From positions 1 to 16,675 of the forward strand of contig JAFVQP010000199.1 of assembly GCA_017504735.1 (NCBI GenBank): DNA of 16,675 nucleotides, written 5' to 3'. Positions 7,062 to 13,903 of this stretch are shown piece after piece (the stretch's first letter is position 1; each line of letters opens with the position of its first letter). Origin of the DNA: Clostridia bacterium (GTDB taxonomy: Bacteria > Bacillota_A > Clostridia > Christensenellales > Borkfalkiaceae). Position numbers and translations under genes: made by a program. The notes beneath the pieces were generated by a model. It ran no database searches, was not told the origin of the DNA, and saw only the letters and a list, made by a program, of their open reading frames with translations.

Positions 7062-7133
7062 GTCTTTTTTCGGCGTTTTTGCAACCTTTTTACGGAATTT
7101 TCCATTTTATACCGCCAAGGGCTGTCGAATGCT

Positions 7134-7153
7134 GACGTTTCTTGTCAAACGTC
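7134..7153 (-). other. Stem-loop just after the flavin reductase-rubredoxin gene
   Basis: GACGTTT and AAACGTC form a 7-bp stem with a 6-nt loop, which CTG/CAG can extend past a bulge. No T run follows on the minus strand, so it is not a standard terminator. It may be a 3'-end processing or stability hairpin. No better terminator is seen before the rpsU promoter. Confidence 0.4.
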
Positions 7154-7163
7154 TTTCAGTAAA

Positions 7164-7787
7164 TCAATTTACTTTTTCAAAATCGGATGCGGGGTGTTTG
7201 CACCAAGGGCAAATGAAATCGTCCGGCAGTTCGTCCCCTTCGTGTACGTAACCGCAAATTTTGCAAACCCACTTGCCTTTCGCGCTCGGTTCTTCCGTCT
7301 TTACCGCCTGGGGCTTGGGCTTGATATTGCTTTGATAATATTCGTACGTTACCGATTTTTCATCGCTTAATTTCTTTGCTTCGGTCACTTCCGCAACGAA
7401 CAAAGTATGGGTGTCATAATCGAGCATATCCACCACTTTACCGCTTAACACCGCGTTGGTATGTTCGGGTAAATAGTAGAGGCCGTTTTCACTCGTCGCG
7501 TACATGCCCCCCTCAAATTTGTCCACGTTACGTCCCGATTGAAAACCAAACTGCTTAAAAATTTCAAACGGCGTGCTTTCCGTCAAGATGGAAACGTTGA
7601 AAACGCCCGTCTTTTTCAAAAGCTCTTCGGAGTAGTTTGCCTTATTGACAAACACCACGATACGGGTGGGGTTGTCGGTAATCATAGACACCGTGTTTAC
7701 GATACAGCCGTTTTGTTTTTGTCCGTCCGTCGTCGTCAACATGAATAAGCCGTAGGTGATTTTGTACATTGCTTCTCTTTCAATCAT
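7164..7787 (-). CDS. Flavin reductase-rubredoxin fusion (high-molecular-weight rubredoxin type)
   Basis: A 207-residue soluble protein with an N-terminal FMN-binding flavin reductase-like domain (about residues 5-155; MYKITYGLFMLTT is the typical opening), a Lys/Pro/Glu-rich linker (156-171), and a C-terminal rubredoxin domain with iron ligands Cys175 and Cys178 (CKIC) and Cys193 and Cys196 (CPWC). This matches Hrb proteins of acetogens, which pass electrons from NAD(P)H to flavodiiron proteins. It follows the superoxide reductase gene, with no visible promoter or terminator between, so I infer it feeds electrons to that enzyme; rubredoxin is the known donor for superoxide reductases. Start: 7787 has AGGG about 9 nt upstream, while Met7 at 7769 is a possible alternative. 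Confidence 0.92.
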   Translation of the reverse strand: MIEREAMYKITYGLFMLTTTDGQKQNGCIVNTVSMITDNPTRIVVFVNKANYSEELLKKTGVFNVSILTESTPFEIFKQFGFQSGRNVDKFEGGMYATSENGLYYLPEHTNAVLSGKVVDMLDYDTHTLFVAEVTEAKKLSDEKSVTYEYYQSNIKPKPQAVKTEEPSAKGKWVCKICGYVHEGDELPDDFICPWCKHPASDFEKVN

Positions 7788-7810
7788 AATATTTATCCCT
7801 TATTGTTTAG

Positions 7811-7978
7811 TAGTGAAGTTTTCCGCAAGCGGAAAGTGAAGTTTTGATACAGCACAAAACTGTAAACAACCGCAAAGCGGTTAAGGCGCAAGCATTCGCT
7901 TGCTTTTGGGTGGGCTACCTTCTTTGCGAGGGCTCTGCCCTCAACCTCCCGCAAGGGGCAATGCCCCTTGACCCTAAA
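7811..7978. repeat. Repeat region C: two octamers and a GC-rich multi-hairpin block
   Basis: GTGAAGTT occurs at 7813 and 7836 (step 23) around the hairpin TTTCCG/CGGAAA. No inverse octamers follow. After TGATACAG (7845-7852) comes a run of inverted repeats: AACCGC/GCGGTT (loop AAA), GCAAGC/GCTTGC (loop ATTC), GAGGGC/GCCCTC (loop TCT) and AAGGGGCA/TGCCCCTT (1-nt centre). TGATACAG recurs at 7979-7986, so the hairpin block of about 126 bp is flanked by 8-bp direct repeats. It has no terminal inverted repeats and no gene. It lies in the 309-nt gap between the superoxide reductase and flavorubredoxin genes. Confidence 0.8.
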
Positions 7979-8096
7979 TGATACAGTACGCAATCCGTCG
8001 TAAGTGCATAGATGCGAGCAGTTCAAGACGGAGCGGGGGAGCTTACAAGTAGTAAGTGACCGAGCGACAACGCCGAAATGCGAAGTATATATGCGC
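7979..8096. repeat. Structured intergenic block abutting the superoxide reductase stop codon
   Basis: Non-coding and rich in short inverted repeats: CCGTC/GACGG (7995 and 8027) enclosing GCAT/ATGC, and CTTAC/GTAAG (8042-8056). It runs directly into the stop codon at 8097-8099. Its composition differs from the nearby coding DNA. It looks like a dispersed repetitive element, but there is no second copy in this window to prove it. No promoter or terminator is visible. Confidence 0.45.
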
Positions 8097-8447
8097 TTAC
8101 TTCGCCCAAAGGCCGTGGAGATTGCAGTAGGCATATACCGCAACAGCCTTATCGCCGTCCGCAAGCTTAAACGTGCATACGGGCGCATCGTTCGCTTTCA
8201 AATACTGTACTTGATAGCCCTGCTCCGTTTCCAAAGCCACCCATTCAATCAAATGCGCTTCCGTCATAGGGTGCGCCACGCTGCCTACGTCCACCTTTAC
8301 CGTCTTGCACTTCTTTTCCACAACGGGCACGTGCTTTTCCTGCGCAGCATCCGTGCTGCCTGCAATCAATTCTTTCCAACCGTCAAGGTTTAACGCTTCT
8401 TTCGAAATCAAGGTCTTTCCGTTTTCATTTACATATACTTTTAACAT
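8097..8447 (-). CDS. Superoxide reductase (desulfoferrodoxin family) lacking the rubredoxin-like centre
   Basis: Reduces superoxide to hydrogen peroxide in the cytosol of anaerobes, using electrons from rubredoxin. In 116 residues the catalytic iron site is complete: His39 (EKHVP), His59 and His65 (HPMTEAHLIEW), Cys108 and His111 (CNLHGLW). The N-terminal 36 residues align with the desulforedoxin domain of two-iron enzymes but hold none of its four cysteines, so centre I cannot form. This resembles the class III arrangement known from Treponema pallidum. A strong AAAGGAG lies 8 nt before the start. The gene has a consensus promoter overlapped by a 29-bp palindrome, and the rubredoxin-bearing flavoprotein gene follows it. 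Confidence 0.93.
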   Translation of the reverse strand: MLKVYVNENGKTLISKEALNLDGWKELIAGSTDAAQEKHVPVVEKKCKTVKVDVGSVAHPMTEAHLIEWVALETEQGYQVQYLKANDAPVCTFKLADGDKAVAVYAYCNLHGLWAK

Positions 8448-8468
8448 AATTTTTTCTCCTTTATTCTT

Positions 8469-8497
8469 CTCTTATTGAGATTTAATCTTGATAAGAG
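8469..8497 (-). promoter_or_regulatory. 29-bp near-perfect palindrome over the superoxide reductase transcription start
   Basis: Arms CTCTTAT/ATAAGAG and inner arms AGATT/AATCT are perfect. Only two positions per side and the centre fail to match. It begins inside the -10 box and extends past the predicted start site, as expected of a repressor operator, though it could also fold as a 5'-UTR stem-loop. It does not fit the PerR box (TTATAATnATTATAA) well, so the regulator is not assigned. Confidence 0.65.
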
Positions 8498-8524
8498 TAT
8501 AACATATAAGTTTGCTCTTGTCAA
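8496..8524 (-). promoter_or_regulatory. Sigma-A promoter of the superoxide reductase gene
   Basis: On the minus strand TTGACA, 17 bp, TATACT. The upstream operon ends at 8559 with only T runs and no convincing hairpin, so some read-through into this gene is possible. Confidence 0.88.
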
Positions 8525-8558
8525 TAGTTTTTGCAAAAAAAAGTAAAAAAATTCCAAA

Positions 8559-9371
8559 TTATTTCGATAAAACGTTGTTTTTATATAAAATTTCTTCTAA
8601 ATAAGTACAGCTTTCTTTTAATTCGGTCGGGTGTTGGTAATCGCCTGCGTACGCCTCTATCAACAATGCCCCGTCAAACCCTACGTCCTTTAAGCGTTTG
8701 ACTAAGGTGTCAAAATCGAAACCGCCTTTCCCAGGCAGACACATTTTACCGCTTTCGTCTATATCGGACACGTGCGCATACGCGAGGCGGTCGCCCATTT
8801 CCGTCAAATATTCCTCGTAAGGATAGCCCGAAATGCGTGCCTGCTTGATGTCCAAAACCCCGCGAAGATCGGGCAATTCTTGTGCAAGCGTTTTAAAAAC
8901 GGACGGGCGGTTATAGGTCGCCCATTCCACATTTTCAAGGCAAAGCCCCACACCATGTATGCGACAAACCTCTAAAATACGTGCAAATCCCTCTATCATG
9001 CGGGGAAAATTGTCAAAATTTGGCATACGTGCCGCACGCTTCATGCGGGCTGTGCCGTGAAAGGTGTAATAGGGTGCGCCGAGGGCATTTGCGCTGTCTA
9101 ACACCTTCTTTAGCCAAAAAAAGGCGTCTTCTCGGACACGCGGATGCACGGCGAAAAGCTGGGGTTCAAAATTCGTGTTTAAATCGTGGACGGAATTGAT
9201 AAGAAGCCCGCCCTTTTTCTCTTTTAAAATATCCGCAAAGGGATAACCATATTCGGAAAAAGACGTAAGAAAGACCTCAGCGGTTTTCACCCCAAGCGCT
9301 TCCAAAAGAGGTAACGCATCCTCTGTATTTTCTCGCAAAAACAGCGAGGCTGTCGATACACCCGCCTGCAT
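8559..9371 (-). CDS. Sugar phosphate isomerase/epimerase-like TIM barrel protein
   Basis: A 270-residue member of the AP endonuclease 2 / xylose isomerase-like TIM barrel superfamily, a normal length for it. Probable metal-binding residues sit at the strand ends: Glu146 (LENVEW), Asp174 (LDIKQ), His200 (AHVSDID) and Glu239 (LIEAYAGD). The family covers sugar isomerases and epimerases and also endonuclease IV. The sequence does not reveal the substrate, and the weak match to endonuclease IV makes a sugar role more likely. It is the last gene of the four-gene operon. Its ATG lies 2 nt after the nitroreductase stop codon with only a weak ribosome binding site, so translation is probably coupled. 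Confidence 0.85.
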   Translation of the reverse strand: MQAGVSTASLFLRENTEDALPLLEALGVKTAEVFLTSFSEYGYPFADILKEKKGGLLINSVHDLNTNFEPQLFAVHPRVREDAFFWLKKVLDSANALGAPYYTFHGTARMKRAARMPNFDNFPRMIEGFARILEVCRIHGVGLCLENVEWATYNRPSVFKTLAQELPDLRGVLDIKQARISGYPYEEYLTEMGDRLAYAHVSDIDESGKMCLPGKGGFDFDTLVKRLKDVGFDGALLIEAYAGDYQHPTELKESCTYLEEILYKNNVLSK

Positions 9372-9373
9372 TT

Positions 9374-9892
9374 TTACTCAATCCAAAATACACGATTTTC
9401 TTTGCGAGGTTTCTTTTCAGGGTCAATGTCCGCATAGCCCAAAATACAGTTGCCGATTCCCTCGTATTCCCCTTCTAACCCAAGCTTTTTCAAAATCGCT
9501 TTCCCTTCTGGCATCTCAAAGGTTTCCTTCGCGCGGTGAATCCAACACGCCCCCAAGCCGAGGGCATGTGCTGCCAACTGCAAGTTTTCCATCACGAGCG
9601 AGCCGTCGTAAAGGTAGGTGGGTACGCTCTTATCCGCGAGTACGACGAGCACCACGGGTGCGCCATAAAAAGGATCGCTGCGGAAAAAAGGATCCTTCCC
9701 TGCGTTCAATTTCGACAGTTCATCTCGTACCTGCCTATCGGTAACCGCCAAAATGATGGGCGATTGCTTGTTCAATCCCGAAGGTGCGTTTAAACCTGCC
9801 GCAATCACTTGTTCAATCAATTCTTTGGGTACGGGATCGGTTTTATACTTCTTTATGCTCTTTCTCGTGAGCATTGCTTCCATTGCATTCAT
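9374..9892 (-). CDS. Nitroreductase family FMN protein
   Basis: A 172-residue member of the nitroreductase superfamily, which binds FMN as a homodimer and reduces nitro groups, quinones or flavins with NAD(P)H. Visible family features are the N-terminal RKSIKKY (residues 10-16, the Arg that contacts FMN phosphate), APSGLNKQ (36-43), and GLGACWIHRA in the C-terminal FMN-binding part. The physiological substrate cannot be read from the sequence. AAGGAG lies 7 nt before the start codon and is made of the last codons of luxS, so the two genes are tightly linked. Met4 or Met7 are possible alternative starts, but the spacing favours Met1. Confidence 0.92.
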   Translation of the reverse strand: MNAMEAMLTRKSIKKYKTDPVPKELIEQVIAAGLNAPSGLNKQSPIILAVTDRQVRDELSKLNAGKDPFFRSDPFYGAPVVLVVLADKSVPTYLYDGSLVMENLQLAAHALGLGACWIHRAKETFEMPEGKAILKKLGLEGEYEGIGNCILGYADIDPEKKPRKENRVFWIE

Positions 9893-9896
9893 CGTG

Positions 9897-10358
9897 TTAC
9901 TCCTTATATTGAAGGTCGCTGACTTGCCAATTTTTCAGCACCTCGTACATTTCCTTACCAATTGCCTTTGCCCCTGCCAAATCGTGGTAGAGGTAATTGC
10001 CGCATTCTTCCTTTTTATTGCCAGGGATTTCCCCTTCGAAATCACGCGCAAATGCCATACTCTCACGCACAAGCGCAATGGCCTCTTCGTGCGATATCGT
10101 ATCGCGCGTAAGGAAGTAAAAACCCGTACAACAGCCCATCGGTCCGACGTAGATTACTTTGTCGCCAAGCTCGCTGTTGCGGGCGTAGGTAGCGAACAAA
10201 TGCTCTAACGTATGTCCTGCGCGCATATCCAAATAATCACCGCCGTTGGGTAATTTCATACGGATATCATACGTGATAACGTCGCCGTCTATACGTGAAA
10301 TATACATCCCCTTTTCAAGGGTATCGTGGTTGACTGTAAAGCTTGCAATTTTCTTCAT
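9897..10358 (-). CDS. luxS: S-ribosylhomocysteine lyase LuxS
   Basis: Cleaves S-ribosylhomocysteine to homocysteine and DPD, the precursor of autoinducer-2, as part of the activated methyl cycle. At 153 residues it is the usual size. The metal site is complete: His49 and His53 in HTLEH and Cys119 in EECGNY. Glu52 is the catalytic base and Cys76 of GPMGCCTG is the conserved active-site Cys. AAGGTGA precedes the start and overlaps the upstream stop codon, so it is co-transcribed with the RluA-type gene 9 nt upstream. No gene for the preceding enzyme (S-adenosylhomocysteine nucleosidase) or for a methyltransferase is seen in the window. Confidence 0.98.
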   Translation of the reverse strand: MKKIASFTVNHDTLEKGMYISRIDGDVITYDIRMKLPNGGDYLDMRAGHTLEHLFATYARNSELGDKVIYVGPMGCCTGFYFLTRDTISHEEAIALVRESMAFARDFEGEIPGNKKEECGNYLYHDLAGAKAIGKEMYEVLKNWQVSDLQYKE

Positions 10359-10367
10359 ATTTTCACC

Positions 10368-11435
10368 TTATTTACCAAAAAATTCTCTAAATGCAGGGGG
10401 CAGGGGTGCGTTGAACGACATAACCTCCTTGTTTATCGGGTGGACAAATTCAATGCGGGATGCGTGCAAACCAAGCCTTCCCAGAGGGTTTTTCACCTGC
10501 GTGCCATCCTGCTTTTTACCGCACTTATCATCCCCTACCACGGGACAGCCAAGCGATTGCATATGCACACGGATTTGGTTTTTACGCCCCGTTTCAATTT
10601 GTACCTTCAAAAGAGAATATTCGCCGTTTTCCTTTACCACTTCGTAGCGTGTAACCGCCTTTTGTCCCTTGGGATCGTTGGTCGAATAGACAATATTATT
10701 TTTATTCTCTTTCAAAAAGCTGGTGATTGTACCTTGCTTATTTTCCAAAATACCTTCCACCACCGCAAAATACTCACGCAAGGTCACCTGCTCGTTCCAA
10801 TGCAACTTCAGCATGGAATGAAGCTTGATGTTCTTCGCAAACACCAACACACCCGAGGTTTCCTTGTCGATACGATGTAAAACGTAAGGGCGGTTGTTTT
10901 TGCCTTGCGCCTGCATATATTCCAAGGCGTAGCCGTACGCACATTCCGTTTCCTTGTCACTCTCTACCGCCAAAAGTCCAACGGGCTTGTTGATTACTAG
11001 GAAATCCTCATTTTCAAACACGATACCGATTTGCGCAGGGGGCTTAGGTGCGGTTTTACGCTTTTGTGCAACGGGCCTTGTTGCGGTTGCGCCCTCTTTC
11101 ACAGGCTTCCTCGACAGCTTTACTTCATCGTCTTTGGCAAGCGGGAAATTGTACTGCGTTACCACACTGCCGTTGACAAGCACCTGACGTCGAACAAGCA
11201 AGGATTTTACGTTGTTTCGGGAAGTGTCACATTTACGAAGAAGAAACTCCATCAGCTCGTCACTGCGATTCACCTTATACACCGCCGTATAAACGGGGGC
11301 GCCGTTGACGCGTTCTACACCGTCCTTTTTCGGAGAACGAGCATGGGGTTTTGTCTTCGTTTCCCCCTTAAAATTGCGTTCATCTCGTACCTGCCCCGTC
11401 CGTTTTTGTCTATTTTTGTCGAAACCGTTTTGCAT
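10368..11435 (-). CDS. RluA-family 23S rRNA pseudouridine synthase
   Basis: Isomerises selected uridines in RNA, most likely rRNA, to pseudouridine. It has 355 residues: a basic, probably disordered N-terminal extension (1-50), an S4 RNA-binding domain (about 57-110), a Lys/Pro/Ala linker, and the RluA catalytic domain (about 137-355). The active-site Asp190 lies in HRIDKETSGVL, followed by the family's GRKNQIRVHM motif. It may correspond to RluC or RluD, but the target position cannot be read from the sequence. The start at 11435 has AAAGAGG about 9 nt upstream. It is the first gene of the operon that includes luxS. Confidence 0.93.
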   Translation of the reverse strand: MQNGFDKNRQKRTGQVRDERNFKGETKTKPHARSPKKDGVERVNGAPVYTAVYKVNRSDELMEFLLRKCDTSRNNVKSLLVRRQVLVNGSVVTQYNFPLAKDDEVKLSRKPVKEGATATRPVAQKRKTAPKPPAQIGIVFENEDFLVINKPVGLLAVESDKETECAYGYALEYMQAQGKNNRPYVLHRIDKETSGVLVFAKNIKLHSMLKLHWNEQVTLREYFAVVEGILENKQGTITSFLKENKNNIVYSTNDPKGQKAVTRYEVVKENGEYSLLKVQIETGRKNQIRVHMQSLGCPVVGDDKCGKKQDGTQVKNPLGRLGLHASRIEFVHPINKEVMSFNAPLPPAFREFFGK

Positions 11436-11467
11436 AAGCCTGCCTCTTTTCTCTTATTTACCTCTAT

Positions 11468-11496
11468 AGTATAGCACTTTTCCCCTGTTTTGTCAA
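11468..11496 (-). promoter_or_regulatory. Sigma-A promoter of the pseudouridine synthase-luxS-nitroreductase-isomerase operon
   Basis: On the minus strand TTGACA, 17 bp, TATACT with TGC before the -10. The leader is about 26 nt. Confidence 0.88.
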
Positions 11497-11502
11497 TGCT
11501 TG

Positions 11503-11543
11503 TAAAAACAAAAACAACCTTGCAGAAAAAATCTCTGCAAGGT
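11503..11543 (-). terminator. Terminator of the TRIC-type channel gene
   Basis: On the minus strand ACCTTGCAGA and TCTGCAAGGT form a perfect 10-bp stem with a 7-nt loop, followed by TGTTTTTGTTTTT. It starts 8 nt after the stop codon. Confidence 0.88.
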
Positions 11544-11550
11544 CTTTTTT

Positions 11551-12222
11551 TTATTTTTCTCGGTCATTTTCTTCCAAAGTAATTTTAGGCAATTTCCAGT
11601 GGTATTTCGTCGCGAGCATACGCACACCAAACACAAACAGCATCCCAAGTATGCCAGGGAAAATGGTACTTTTCATGCACAAACGCAATACGTAGTACAA
11701 AATAGCACCGCCGATTGACGCCATTGCATAGACGTGTTTTGTGAAGATATACGGCGGTGTTTCAGTAAGAATATCCCTCAAAACTCCACCGCCAACTGCG
11801 GATATTACCCCTATCACCAAGGATAAAAACACGTTTTCCTGCAGTTGATAGGTAAAAGCAAGCTCCGTACCCATCACGGTAAACGCCGCAAGCCCAAGGG
11901 CATCAAAAATATTGTTGATATGCTCTACCCTACCGCGCATACCGTCAAATTTTTTACGTTGCTTGTACGAAATCAAAAATACAATCAATGTGCTGGCACA
12001 CGCAACCAAGGCAATATACCATCTATCAAAGATGGTCGGGTACACCTTTCCGATGAGGATATCCCGCATAATACCGCCGCCGACCGCCGTAATGCACCCA
12101 ATCACCAGCACCCCAAATATGTCAAATTTTGCCTTAATGGCTACAAATGCACCCGAAACCGCAAAGGAAATTGTCCCAATGATTTCCAATATCAATAATA
12201 TAACGTCTATTTCCGTCCACAT
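11551..12222 (-). CDS. TRIC-type cation channel family membrane protein (UPF0126/YicG-like)
   Basis: A 223-residue integral membrane protein made of two related halves, each with the glycine-rich signature of the family: GGGIMRDIL at residues 48-56 and GGGVLRDIL at 144-152. Hydrophobic stretches at about 7-27, 36-50, 67-86, 104-124, 131-148, 164-182 and 187-203 fit the seven-helix topology of bacterial TRIC channels. Prokaryotic members conduct monovalent cations in vitro; the role in the cell is unclear. AAGGAAAG precedes the start at 12222. It is a single-gene unit with its own promoter and terminator, and the charged C-terminal tail (EENDREK) is probably cytosolic. Confidence 0.93.
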   Translation of the reverse strand: MWTEIDVILLILEIIGTISFAVSGAFVAIKAKFDIFGVLVIGCITAVGGGIMRDILIGKVYPTIFDRWYIALVACASTLIVFLISYKQRKKFDGMRGRVEHINNIFDALGLAAFTVMGTELAFTYQLQENVFLSLVIGVISAVGGGVLRDILTETPPYIFTKHVYAMASIGGAILYYVLRLCMKSTIFPGILGMLFVFGVRMLATKYHWKLPKITLEENDREK

Positions 12223-12256
12223 ATTGCTTTCCTTTTTACAAAAGCTATCTTTTCAT

Positions 12257-12285
12257 ATTATAGTATATTTCCATAAGAAAGTCAA
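12257..12285 (-). promoter_or_regulatory. Sigma-A promoter of the TRIC-type channel gene
   Basis: On the minus strand TTGACT, 17 bp, TATAAT. The leader is about 28 nt. Confidence 0.85.
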
Positions 12286-12328
12286 CGTGTTTTCAGGGAA
12301 GCCCTTTCCTTTTTTAATGCAAAATTTC

Positions 12329-12360
12329 ATATAAAAAACTCCCTTATGCAAGGGAGTTTT
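12329..12360 (-). terminator. Terminator of the secreted-protein gene
   Basis: On the minus strand AAAACTCCCTT and AAGGGAGTTTT form a perfect 11-bp stem with a GCAT loop, followed by TT and an A/T tail. Confidence 0.88.
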
Positions 12361-12373
12361 CTTATTTTTCATC

Positions 12374-13891
12374 TTATGCGTTTTTCGTCGGGAACCCGAA
12401 GGCTACGTTTTCAAACATGAATGAGCCATCCTTAGAGGAAACATTAGACGGAATCTCAAACCTGATACCGTAAGCCACAAGACCGTCCACCATCAAATCC
12501 GAAATCTTAATCGTTACTCTATACGCTTCAGTCTCCGTAGGAGTCTCTGTATAGGGCATATCGTCATCCGTATTCCCTTTATACATATTGTATACGGGAT
12601 ACAAGTCACTACCGTTCTTCACCGCATAGAAAGAGAAGGATACTGTTTCTACACCATACGCATGCAAGTTTGCGAAGAAGTCTTTTGATAAGGTAACCTC
12701 TTGGTCCTTACTGGGACTAGTCGTGTACAAGTTAATACCCGTCGGCTTACTAGTCTCATCATTTGGATCTACTCGTTGAGTTTCCGCCGTCCAAGAACCG
12801 CTAGACATATTTATCCCAAAGTTATTTACCACCTTTTGGGGATCATCTTCCAAGAATTCTTCCAAAACCGTATCTAAGGTCTTATCCTTATCTTCCTCGG
12901 AAATATCCGCAGCCTTTACGTAGTACATATGCAAGGTTTGCATACCTGCCGCATAAACAAGACCCGTTTGCGTCTTTTCCGAGATGGCTACGTCAAAGAT
13001 GAAGTCCATTCCATTCAACGCATCAACCATTGGTTTCGCAATGGGATATGCACTTACTTCCGAGTTGAGCTGTGCATACAAGGATTGCGTTTCCGTATGC
13101 AGCGTGGTCATTTCACTGCTCCCTTCCGTAGTTGCCTGCAAGTAATGGTGCTGTACCGTATAACGATAGGTATATTTGGTAAAACGATCCGTTTGCGCAA
13201 ATACGTCAATGTATTTTTCCTGCAAAACGTCTGCATTGCTCTTTTCTTCCTCCACCGCACGTTGCGCCACGTAATAGATACAACGGGTGTTGTTCGCCAC
13301 GTTGCCTTCATAATAAGGAGCGAACTGATAGGTGTAACCCGTTACCTCACCGTTTTCATTCGTTTGAGGAATTGCAACATACACTCTGCCGATAAAGGAG
13401 CGGGTGAAGTTGGATACTGCGATATTTGTGATAGAGCCTGCAATTTCGACGTTTGCATCCTCGTCAATGTTCTCGCAAGCCGCATTTGCTATGTGCAACA
13501 TGGAGATTTTTCCATTAGACGTTTGCGTTTCATTGCTAAAATAAAAGCTAGGATTTGCGCCAAATACCGTTTCTTCGTTGATTTCTACCGTTTTTGCCAA
13601 GTCTTTTGCAACAATAACTGCGCCGAACTTTGCGCCTGCTTCTTTCAAAGCGGTATATTCCGTTTCGCTGATTTCCGCGCTAAAACGCAAGCCGTTGTTT
13701 TCTACCACGTTACCTTCCGCATCCGTCAACGTCTTGATACGTGCCGCCGCACCGTTTTCCATCTTGAAGCTTTCCGTGCTAGGCACCGTCGCTGCGTTTG
13801 CAAGTGTCAAATTATGCACGCCTAACGCAACGCTAGCCGTTGCAAGTAAGGAAAGCGCCGCAATCATCATGTTATGTAACTTTTTCATCAT
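12374..13891 (-). CDS. Secreted protein of unknown function with a C-terminal beta-sandwich-like region
   Basis: A 505-residue exported protein that I do not recognise. A signal peptide (basic MMKKLH, a hydrophobic core at about 8-24, probable cleavage after ANA at residue 33) is followed by a region with NNGLRFSAEIS, then a Tyr- and acid-rich middle, and a C-terminal part (about 354-505) of alternating strands ending in SFMFENVAFGF. That end resembles the jelly-roll folds of carbohydrate-binding modules, but this is only an impression. There is no lipobox, LPXTG motif or C-terminal membrane segment, so release is likely. There are two adjacent ATGs: AAGGAGG lies 4 nt before the first (13891) and 7 nt before the second (13888), which may be the real start. 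It follows a small acidic ORF by 12 nt. Confidence 0.85.
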   Translation of the reverse strand: MMKKLHNMMIAALSLLATASVALGVHNLTLANAATVPSTESFKMENGAAARIKTLTDAEGNVVENNGLRFSAEISETEYTALKEAGAKFGAVIVAKDLAKTVEINEETVFGANPSFYFSNETQTSNGKISMLHIANAACENIDEDANVEIAGSITNIAVSNFTRSFIGRVYVAIPQTNENGEVTGYTYQFAPYYEGNVANNTRCIYYVAQRAVEEEKSNADVLQEKYIDVFAQTDRFTKYTYRYTVQHHYLQATTEGSSEMTTLHTETQSLYAQLNSEVSAYPIAKPMVDALNGMDFIFDVAISEKTQTGLVYAAGMQTLHMYYVKAADISEEDKDKTLDTVLEEFLEDDPQKVVNNFGINMSSGSWTAETQRVDPNDETSKPTGINLYTTSPSKDQEVTLSKDFFANLHAYGVETVSFSFYAVKNGSDLYPVYNMYKGNTDDDMPYTETPTETEAYRVTIKISDLMVDGLVAYGIRFEIPSNVSSKDGSFMFENVAFGFPTKNA

Positions 13892-13903
13892 TACGCCTCC
13901 TTA

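Noticed and set aside
7134..7153. A factor-independent terminator after the flavin reductase-rubredoxin gene
   Set aside because: The stem is good but no T run follows on the transcribed strand.
7793..8188. A 131-residue reading frame on the minus strand
   Set aside because: It spans the repeat blocks and part of the superoxide reductase gene in another frame, has no ribosome binding site, and its composition follows from the hairpins.
8469..8497. A PerR box in front of the superoxide reductase gene
   Set aside because: The symmetry is strong but the bases do not match TTATAATnATTATAA closely enough, so it is listed as an unassigned operator.
12929..13825. A 298-residue plus-strand reading frame opposite the secreted-protein gene
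   Set aside because: Its Cys- and Arg-rich composition is typical of an antisense shadow. The opposite strand has a signal peptide, ribosome binding site, promoter and terminator.
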